Shown: positions 52,427 through 61,617 of the stretch, in pieces
Position numbering within the stretch: the stretch's first letter is position 1
How the letters are laid out: each line of letters begins with the position of its first letter
Source of the DNA: Dipteris shenzhenensis
Taxonomy: Eukaryota > Polypodiophyta > Polypodiopsida > Gleicheniales
Direction: 5' to 3' (one strand)
DNA: 64,000 nucleotides
NCBI GenBank assembly: GCA_047967505.1
Contig: CM106539.1
Position numbers and translations under genes: made by a program
Notes under the pieces: model-generated
Told to the model about the DNA's origin: nothing
Database searches by the model: none
What the model saw: the letters and a program-made list of their open reading frames with translations, nothing else

Positions 52427-55400
52427 GAGGGAGATAATTATCAGGAGAATTATGGACAACATGAGGAGGTCAGAAAACAGAAGGTCCAGCAAAAGGGAGA
52501 GTAGTTTGTGGAGGAGGAACCAAGGAAGGAGGAAAAGGGAAAAAAGCAGGAGAGGGAATAGGTCGAGAAGGCCGTGGTGGCGGAGAAGGCGGGAGAGGAA
52601 AATCTGTTATGTCGACAGGCCTATCAGAACCAGACTCGGAGTCGGAGCTTGCCAAGAGATCATTAATATGCATTGGAGGCGTATTCATAAACAAACTGAT
52701 CGCCGTATCCATAGGCAAGGCTAATTGGCAAGTAAAGCACTCAGGAGTATCCGACTCTGAACATTCATATAAGGAGTTATCAGTGGCTCCTTGCGACACC
52801 ACTTCCCAAGTATCTGGATCATTGACCAAACTGAAAAATCCCTTAAGCTGCTTCTGTTGAGAAGTCTTCGGTTCTTGTGGACAATCCTTTGCAAAATGCC
52901 CCTTCTTGCCACAAATGAAACAACCGGAAGAAGAACCTGAAGCAGGACGACGCTTGCGAAGAAAGCGTTGGGGTCAGCGTTGATAGCGACGGCGCCAATG
53001 CAGCTTGCGGAGGCGCGGGAAAGAACTTGCTTTATCACAAGAGCACTGGGATTTCTTGAAAGAAGCTCGTCGGCGAGAAGCAAAGTGTTATGCAAGATAG
53101 CCCGAGGAGGATGTAGAACAAAAATCATGATGTCCTACAAACTGCTGACAAATAGATGGAGAAACCAGACTAATTTCCTTGATCTTGTTCTTGAGCGAAT
53201 ACTCTGTACTCTGCTTGCGGATATAAACCTGAACAAGCTGGAAAAGATTAGCAAATGTAAAATCAGCCACAGTTTTATGTACCTCAGTCGGCTGATTGTT
53301 GATATTGAGAATCTTTGTCTGGCCTTCAATGAGAGAGTTCACCGCTTCACCAAGTTTATGTGGAAGGCTAAAGAGATAGTGGCGCTTGGCGGAGACGTCA
53401 GCAAAAATGCCGGCCCGATAAACCAATTGTTGGGCGTGAGCATTGTATTGGGCTAACTGAAAGAGATCACAGAGCTTCAGAGCAAAGAATTCATTTGAAG
53501 CCTGAGCGCGATCATCGGTGAATGTGGGCAGGAACTGATTGGTGATGGCTGCAATCAAAGCATCAGGTGCATTTGCTTGTTGGTGTGCATCCTGACTGCT
53601 AAAAATCTGTTCCTTAGATTCCTCTGATAGGAATTCCCACCAATTGGCAAGGATGCCAGTAAACCCTTTGGTTGTTTCCACAGCCGCATCGCGAGGAGAC
53701 CATTTATATACATTGACCAGTGACATCATATGCCCATAAAATATCTTTAAAATATCCTTAATAGCTTGGGGCGATGCACCATCCAAATTAAGCACATACC
53801 CTGGAAAAGATTTATGTTGCAGGCGGAAACGCAGTTCACCTACTTCATTGAGGGTCCCATCAGTATACTCCGGCATTTGCTGATATTCAGGCATCTTGGG
53901 TACACGACCAGGAGCATTGGGAAAAAGGGAGCTTGGACCACTGGTAGGTTCCTCTTTGACTGCGCCTTGGTTCATGAGAGTAGGCACAGAATTGGGCTGA
54001 GGCACAGGAGACATACGAGGAACAAGAGGGGGTGCATGAGGAAGCAGAGGATGGTCATCACTATCAGAGTCTGAATCAGGATCAGCTGGATGATCCGATC
54101 CGATTGGTTCGGGGGCAGGATGAGGAAGCAAAGGAAAGAAAAGATCAGGCTCAAGAGGAATAACTCCTCCAAGGGGAGGCCGAACAGCTGTGATGTCGGC
54201 ATTATCCTGCTCCGTCCACCTAAACGCCCGGATGATCGGATGGCTGGGATCAAGCCATTCTGCAGCCTGTTCAGCATTGTAAGGCAGTTGGTCTGTAACT
54301 TCACAACCGTCAAGATAAGAAGGAAGAGTAATCATACAGAGGGGATGAAAGTTATACTGAAGAGGAGGAGCAGCATCAGAGGGTGGAAGGCTATATTGAA
54401 CAGCAGTAGAAGGAGGAGCAGGGGAGCAAGAGATAGGATATACAGGAGCAGCAAGGGCCGAAGTAAGCTTGTCGGCTAGCTTGGCCAAAGCAAGCTGCAG
54501 ATTATAAAGAGCTAGGCGACACTCATCCAGGCTGGACTGGACTTGAATGTTGTGGGCGCTGCACCAGTTCAGCTGCTGTTGTTCGACAGGAACCTGTGAT
54601 AATGGCACGGATGGTATAACAACAGCAAAAGGAGAAGAGATAAGCTTACTATCATTATCCAGTGCCTCTTGATAGCCGGAAAGGGACGGCCATTCGGTAG
54701 GCTGAAACATCATGAGGGGAACTTTATGAGTGACAGCCTCAAAGTTAGATTGGATGTGAGGCACATGATTGACTGCAGTCTCTCAGCGGTACTGGAGACT
54801 GGCATCAGTGGGAAACTGAGAAGCAGCTGTTTGGGACACCCAATCACGGACCGCTTCCATGCGAGCAGAACTCTCAGGAACTTCAAAAGGAGGAGTACTG
54901 CTAATCGAAATATGAGACGAAGTGGGAAAGGCCAGGCGCATAACCTTCTTCGTATGATCACCAGAACGGCGCCGGACAATGGCACGAGTTGGTGTGTCTT
55001 CGATCATATACGGTGCTTCTTGAGAATCAACTTCATTGACTATCTGTTGATAGTCCATGTCCCATTCAGCAGGTATGGGAACTGCATCGAACTTGAACCG
55101 CGTTACCTCCGCATTGGTGGCTCCATAGAGAATGCATTCGTCAGGGGAGCGGATATTGCGAGGAATCGGATTAATAGTGGAAACCAGGTAGTTAATGCAA
55201 CGGACATGAATAGCGCAGTGCTCGGACCTGGGTTTCATTTGCAGGGCTGTAGAAAGGTGAGGATCTGCCAAGGACATCTTAAAATTGGGATATACAACCG
55301 TATATACAGGTTCCTTGTTAAGGGAACCATGGACAAGACCAATACGAGCAGCTTTTATAGACAAATGACGGGTATCAACCAGACTAACCATGCAAGTGGC

Positions 55401-55733
55401 GTTAACACCAGATCGAAACAAAGGCTCAATAGCCAACACAAAACAACCGTAATGGATATATTGATAACCAGACCGAGTAAACGAATCTATCTCAGACTGG
55501 AAGAAGAGAGGAAGATAGACGCCTGTATTGCCTTCATCGGTAATATTGATACACACTTCGGATATTTTAATATGGCGAAGTGCCTTATACTGACACATCG
55601 AAAATTTATAGACCTCTTCCGGATCTATGATAGGGAGGTTCCAAGAATGCTTGGACTCCGTAAGTTCAGTGGTAGTGGAGGCGGAGCGGGGAGAAGAGAT
55701 GCGAGCAGACAAAGCATGGAAGAGCTTGGCCAT
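52427..55733 (-). pseudogene. MP, coat protein, knuckle and linker (mainly variant A)
   Basis: MP starts at ATG 55,733 with an open frame of 317 codons to TGA 54,783. It contains a 27-nt in-frame deletion near 55,245 that removes RLYVHVKGL-type residues of MP. From 54,764 to 53,088, 558 codons of linker and coat protein are open. Further stops lie at 53,088-53,090, near 52,976 and at 52,470-52,472. CCHC is at 52,881-52,922. Coat protein and linker carry A markers (EESKEQ, SQDAHQQ). The first part of MP has B-like spelling, so this copy is also recombinant. Confidence 0.9.
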
Positions 55734-55908
55734 CGTGATAAACAGAACAACGTTACAGAAACTGGCTTCACACGTCACGCTAGTGCTCAACCACGGAAAC
55801 GGCACCTCTGGCCTGAAGGGGGGAGCGGCAGCGACAGGGTCCCAGACACTCTTCGAGTGAAACACAACAACAATAACGAGGCTCTGATACCAAAAGACAA
55901 AACGCTTG
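55734..55908 (-). promoter_or_regulatory. Leader end with primer site
   Basis: About 145 nt from the MP start to an exact primer site at 55,880-55,892, then 16 nt of leader before the joint at 55,908. The end is thus very close to the primer site. Confidence 0.83.
55880..55892 (-). other. tRNA-Met primer-binding site
   Basis: Exact reverse complement of TGGTATCAGAGCC, 16 nt from a fragment joint. Confidence 0.88.
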
Positions 55909-58135
55909 CGCAATGTACACAGTTAACGTCTACACTTAATGTGCTTGATCAGAAGGTTTCCACTCATCTCACTTAGTGTTCTTCAGGTCTTCTGCCTGCT
56001 GCCTTTGCTTGTCAGGATTTCTTCACTTCTCCTGCTTCCCCAGTCCGAAATACTATGAAAACCTGGCTTATTTCTGTCCTTCTCCGACCACCAGGTGTTA
56101 CTCCCTATTCTTTGGTTGCTTTAGTAGATACAGGTTCCGGCTTCAATATTTGCAAATATAATGCTTTTCCTACCTACTGTTGGGAGCCTCTTCCTGAAGT
56201 CGATCACATGCACGGTTCTACTATGGGCGGAGGTGTTATTGCTTGCAAACGGTATGCCTCCAACATCTCCATTTCCTTGGCTGGGCATCCAACTGAAATC
56301 AATTTCTATCAATTGGAATCACAAGGGATTGACCTGGTTATTGGTAACGACTTCCTCAATCGACATTTGCCTTTCGGTTTCTCTACGGAGACAATGGTTC
56401 TAACTATCAATCAGGAGCTTGTACAAATTCCTGCTCGTGTCAAGGTCTCCCAAGTCTTGAAACCTTATGAGGAGGATCTTGCCATAGTCAATCAGATGTC
56501 GCCACATTGCCCAGTCCCTGATCAATATCGTGCGTCACCCACGCCATCTCCTCTGCATCCTTCTGCTGAGTTCAGTCCTCCTCCAGATGCGCAACCTCTC
56601 CTTACTGATCAGGAACTCCGTGATCTCGTCAACGATCTTGTGGCTCAGGATACAGCCAAACAGCTTCGCCGCCAGACTCATACTCTCTTGCTATGTAATA
56701 CTCTTGCTGAGATGGAGCAACAATTACTCCAACATTGTAGCGGTGATTCGCCACAAGCCTTCAAACATGTACATCATCATCGGATTGTCTTGCCCATTAA
56801 AGAAGGTGCTAAACCATATAAGGAAAGCCCTTATGGTTTTACTGCTGAAGATCGACAACTCTGTAATGAGGAGATTGCTGCTTTATTACAACAGGGATTA
56901 ATCAGGGAATCCACATCTGCTTGGGCAGCTGCTGCATTTTATGTGAACAAACATTCAGAGCAAAAAAGGGGTAAGAAGAGGTTAGTCATAAATTATAAAC
57001 CTCTCAATAAGTGTCTCATTCCAATTTCTTACCCTCTGCCCAATAAGGAATATTTAATGCAACAGATCAGCGGAGCCACAATATTTTCTAAGTTAGATCT
57101 TAAAGCTGGCTTCTGGCAGATAGGCCTCTTGCCTGAGGACCAGTACAAAACTGGGTTTGTGGTCCCCCAAGGCTTTTATGAATGGACAGTGCTTCCCTTT
57201 GGCTGAAAACTGCACCAGTGGAATTCCAGCGCTACATGGATTCACTCTTCGCTCCCTATCATGCATTTTGCTTAGTTTATATTGATGACATCTTAATCTA
57301 TAGCAAAAATCCTCATCTCCATTTGCAGCACCTCCAGGTTATCCATGATCTCCTCCAACAAAAGGGCCTGGTTCTTTCTCCCTCCAAAATTCAAATTGGT
57401 AAAGCATCTATTGAATTCTTAGGGGTTCTAATCACTCATGGAGCAATTCAACTACAGGACCATGTTTTAAAAGTCCTTGCTGCTTTCCCTGCGGAGATCC
57501 GGGATCGTCATCAACTCCAACGCTTTCTTGGGTGCTTGAATTATATTGCCCCTTTCTATCAGCACCTGGCCCGAGATCGCTATCTCCTTCAACTCTGCCT
57601 ACGCAAGGATGGTCCAGTCTGGGGTCCAGCCCAATCCACTGCTCTGGCAAATATCAAACAACACCTCCAGTCTTTACCGCCATTAGCTATCCCTTCTGTC
57701 AATGCTAACCTCATCATTGAAACCGATGCATCTGATGAGTTCTGGGGTGCGATCTTACTTGAAAGCACAGCTCCACAGCAAGAACGTATTTGTGCTTTCT
57801 GATCTAGTATTTTCCAAGGAGCCGAGCGCAACTATCATTCAATCGAAAAAGAGATTTTGGCCGTCAAAAAGGCAATCCAAAAATTGGAACTCTTCATCCT
57901 GAATAAGCCTTTTCTTGTACGCACAGATAATCAGAATTTCCGTACCTTCTGCACTCGAAAGATTGATAAGCAGATTGGACACGGCCGTCTTGCCAGATGG
58001 CAAGAATTCTTTGCTATGTATGATTTTCAGGTTGAATGGAAAAAGGGCAGTACCAATATTCTCCCCGATATGCTTTCCAGAGAAGGTGTGCCCTATTGGG
58101 CCCAACATCCCACTAAGTACTGTGCTCTGCCCTAA
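55909..58135 (+). pseudogene. Linker, protease, RT and RNase H (variant B)
   Basis: It starts in the Pro-rich linker (QCTQLTSTLN). TAG at 55,974-55,976 is followed by an open frame through protease (DTG 56,127-56,135), PR-RT linker and the RT N-half to 57,203. There a 1-nt deletion shifts frame inside PFGLKTAP. RT resumes with YIDD at 57,288-57,299 and stays open to TGA 57,800-57,802 (Arg codon CGA to TGA) in RNase H, with the remainder to TAA 58,133-58,135. All catalytic motifs of protease and RT are present. Confidence 0.92.
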
Positions 58136-58361
58136 CATCTGTACTTCCACTAACAAAAGTGTACAGTGAATAGACACTGTCTGGCATGCCAGATAAGACC
58201 TTCACTTTTTCCAAACCACTAACGCCCCCGGTTTGCAAAAGTAGCCCCCTGGATTGCACACAAGCACTGGTATTCTCTTGCCCACAATTGTATATAAAGG
58301 TCCCAAGTCCTTCAGTCTCGGGCAGAGTCTGCCTAGAGTCCTCTTGTAAACATTTCTCTCC
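58136..58361 (+). promoter_or_regulatory. Promoter with truncated leader
   Basis: Palindrome TCTGGCATGCCAGA near 58,182 and TATA box TATATAAAGG at 58,291-58,300. Only about 60 nt of leader remain before the joint at 58,361 (TTTCTCTCC), so the small ORF and primer site are missing. Confidence 0.82.
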
Positions 58362-60364
58362 TTGATGGCTTGGGGAGAAGCACCATCCAAATTAAGCACG
58401 TACCCTGGAAAGGATTTGTGTTGCAGACGGAAACGAAGTTCGCCTGCTTCGTTGAGGGTCCCGTCCGTATACTCCGGCATCTGCTGATATTCAGGCATCT
58501 TGGGTACACGACCAGGAGAATTGGGGAAGAGCGGACTTGGACCACTGGCAGGTTCCTCTTTGATTGCGCCTTGGTTCATGAGAGTAGGCACAGAATTGGG
58601 CTGAGGCACAGGAGACATACGAGGAACAAGAGGGGGTGCATGAGGAAGCAGAGGATGGTCATCACTATCAGAGTCTGAATCAGGATCAGCTGGATGATCC
58701 GATCCGATTGGTCTGGGGGCAGGATGAGGAAGCAAAGGAAAGAAAAGATCAGGCTCAAGAGGAATAACTCCTCCAAGGGGAGGCCGAACAGCTGTGATGT
58801 CGGCATTATCCTACTCCGTCCACCTAAAGGCCCGGATGATGGGATGGCTGGGATCAAGCCATTCTGTAGCCTGTTCAGCATTGTAAGGCAGCTGGTCTGT
58901 AACTTCACAACCGTCAAGATAAGAAGGAAGAGTAATCATACAGAGGGGATGAAAGTTATACTGAAGAGAAGGAGCAGCATCAGAGGGGGGAAGAGTATAG
59001 GAAACAGCAGCAGAAGGACAAGGGACAGGATATACAGGAGTAGCAGGAGCCGAAGTAAGCTTGTCATCGAGCTTAGCTAGAGCAAGCTGCAGATTATAAA
59101 GAGCTAAGCGACACTCATCTAGGCTGGACTGTACTTGAATGTTATGGGCATTACACCAGTTCAGCTGCTGTTGCTCGACAGGAACGTGAGATAATGGGAC
59201 AGATGGTGAAACAACAGCAAAAGGGAAAGAGATAAGCTTACTGTCAGTATCGATGGCCTCTTGATAGCCGGAAAGGGACGGCCATTCGGTAGGCTGAAAC
59301 ATCATGAGGGGCACTTTATGTGTGATGGCCTCAAAGTTGGATTGGATGTGAGGCACATGGTTAATGGTAGTCTCACGGTGGTACTGGAGACTAGCATCAC
59401 TGGGAAATTGGGAAGCAGCTGTTTGAGACACCCAATCACACACCGCTTCCATTCGAGGAGAACTTCCAGGCAGAGGAGAAACTTCAGATGGAGGAGTACT
59501 GCTAATGGAAATATGGGAGGAAGCGGGAAAAGCCAGATGCATAACCTTCTTTGAGTGATCACCAGAACGGCGCCGGACAATTGCACGAGTTGGTGTGTCT
59601 TCGATCGTGTACGGAACATCTTCCTGAGAATCCACTTCATTGACTATCTGTTGATAGTCCATGTCCCATTCAGCAGGCATGGAAACCGCATCGAACTTGA
59701 ACCGAGTCACCTCTGCATTGGTGGCTCCATAAAGAATGCACTCGTCAGGGGAGCGGATATTGCGAGGGATCGGATTGATCGTGGACACCAGGTAGTTGAT
59801 GCAACGGACATGAATCGCACAATGTTCCGACCTGGGTTTCATCTACAGCCCTTTGACATGGACATACAAAAGGAGGGCTGTGGAGAGATGAGGATCTGCC
59901 AAAGACATCTTGAAGTTGGGATAAACAACAGTATATACAGGTTCTTTATTTAAAGAACCATGGACAAGACCAATCCTAGCGGCTTTAATAGACAGATGAC
60001 GAGTATCAACCAGACTAACCATGCAGGTGGCGTTAACGCCAGACCGAAACAATGGTTCGATGGCTAACACGAAACAGCCATAGTGAATATATTGGTAACC
60101 GGATCGAGTGAAGGACTCGATCTCGGACTGGTAAAAGAGAGGGAGATAGACGCCCGTATTGCCTTCATCGGCAATATTGATACACACTTCGGATATTTTA
60201 ATATGGCGAAGTGCCTTATACTAAAACATCAAAAATTTATAGACCTCTTCCGGATCTATGATAGGGAGGTTCCAAGAATGCTTGGACTCCGTAAGTTCAG
60301 TGGTAGTGGAGGCGGAGCGGGGAGAAGAGATGCGAGTAGACAAAGCACAGAAGAGCTTGGCCAT
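58362..60364 (-). pseudogene. MP, linker and coat-protein N-terminus (variant B)
   Basis: MP ATG is at 60,364. Breaks: TAG near 60,221 (Gln codon), TAG 59,843-59,845 (Gln), TAG 58,811-58,813 (Gln). Between them 343 codons of MP C-part and linker are open. The left end lies in the coat-protein N-terminus (LNLDGASPQAIK), close to the ends of the 44,256 and 50,268 copies. Confidence 0.9.
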
Positions 60365-60510
60365 CGTGATAAACAGAACAACGTTACAGAAACTGGCTTC
60401 ACACGTCATGCTAGTGCTCAACCATGGAAACGGCACCTCTGGCCTGAAGGGGGGAGCGGCAGCGACAGGGTCCCAGACACTCTTCGAGTGAAACACAACA
60501 ACAATAACGA

Positions 60511-60523
60511 GGCTCTCATACCA
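60511..60523 (-). other. tRNA-Met primer-binding site (one mismatch)
   Basis: The reverse complement reads TGGTATGAGAGCC, one transversion from the other copies. Its position between leader and MP is as expected. Confidence 0.82.
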
Positions 60524-60822
60524 AATGACAAAACGCTTGCCTATACTCACGTCTGCTCAGATATGGTAAACGAAACGATTACCGATAACGATACCAAGAG
60601 GGATAGCGAAATGGAACTGAGGAGATGATATGACAATGAGAAGGAGATAGCGAGGATACGGCGTTTCAGGGCGAGACTCACAGGTGGGGTTGGAGCAAGA
60701 GGAAGCGAACATGAGAGAGTAGAAGATCCGGATAGGCAATTTCTTAGCTTCAAGTGCAGAGGCGAGCGAAGGCATAAGGAAAACAGAACAAAGACAAGAG
60801 ACTTGAAGATTGGAAGACTACA

Positions 60823-60924
60823 AGCTTGTATTGCCGAGGAGGAGAGAAATGTTTACAAGAGGACTCTAGGCAGAGCTTGTATTGCCGAGGAGGAGAGAAA
60901 TGTTTACAAGAGGACTCTAGGCAG
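60823..60924. repeat. 51-bp tandem duplication in the leader
   Basis: AGCTTGTATTGCCGAGGAGG... begins at 60,823 and again at 60,874. Other leaders have one copy. Confidence 0.9.
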
Positions 60925-61117
60925 ACTCTGCCCGGGAATGAAGGACTTGGGTCCTTTATATACAATTGTCGGCAAGAGAATACCATTGCTTGTGTGCAAT
61001 CCAGGGGGCTACTTTTGCAAACCGGGGGCGTTAGTGGTTTGGAAAAAGTGAAGGTCTTATCTGGCATGCCAGACAGTGTCTATTCACTGTACACTTTTGT
61101 TAGTGGAAGTACTAATG

Positions 61118-61176
61118 TTAGGGTGGAGCGCAGTACTTAGTGGGATGCTGGGCCCAGTAGGACGCACCTTCTCTGG
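61118..61176 (-). pseudogene. RNase H extreme C-terminus fragment (variant A)
   Basis: About 19 codons ending ...GAPYWAQHPTKYCAPP-type residues and the stop TAA 61,118-61,120, contiguous with the promoter. It is cut at 61,176 and joined with GG microhomology to a plus-strand RT fragment. Confidence 0.82.
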
Positions 61177-61330
61177 GGTTTTACTACTGAAGATCGACAA
61201 CTCTGTAATGAGGAGATTGCTGCTTTATTACAACAGGGATTAATCAGGGAATCCACATCTCCTTGGGCAGCTGCTGCATTTTATGTGAACAAACATTCGG
61301 AGCAAAAAAGGGGTAAGAAGAGGTTAGTCA
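61177..61330 (+). pseudogene. RT N-terminal fragment (variant B filler)
   Basis: About 154 bp from FTTEDRQLCNEE to KRGKKRLVI. Its start equals the start of the 2,999 copy, and its end equals the start of the 41,398 fragment, so both break positions recur. It runs directly into leader sequence on the same strand. Confidence 0.83.
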
Positions 61331-61617
61331 TCCTCGCTATCTCCTTCTCATTGTCGTATCATCTCCTCAGTTCCATTTCGCTATCCCTCTCGGTATCGTT
61401 ATCGGGAATCGTTTCGTCTACCATATCTGAGCAGACGTGAGTATCGGTAAGCGTTTTGTCTTTTGGTATCAGAGCCTCGTTATTGTTGTTGTATTTCACT
61501 CGAAGAGTGTCTGGGACCCTGTCGCTGCCGCTCCCCCCTTCAGGCCAGAGGTTTCCGTGGTTGAGCACTAGCGTGACGTGTGAAGCCAGTTTCTGTAACG
61601 TTGTTCTGTTTATCACG
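61331..61617 (+). promoter_or_regulatory. Leader 3' part with primer site
   Basis: Begins inside the leader small ORF (CCTCGCTATCTCC), so that ORF lacks its start. Exact primer site at 61,464-61,476, then about 140 nt to the MP ATG. No TATA box belongs to this copy. Confidence 0.83.
61464..61476 (+). other. tRNA-Met primer-binding site
   Basis: Exact TGGTATCAGAGCC about 140 nt upstream of an MP start. Confidence 0.88.

Larger units (their letters stand above)
60365..61117 (-). promoter_or_regulatory. Promoter, leader and primer site with a 51-bp duplication
   Basis: TATA (reverse complement 60,953-60,962), palindrome near 61,070, intact 72-codon leader ORF 60,557-60,775, primer site 60,511-60,523 with one mismatch. 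The transcript leader just after the TATA box has a 51-bp tandem duplication (60,823-60,924). Polyprotein TAA lies at 61,118-61,120. Confidence 0.84.
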
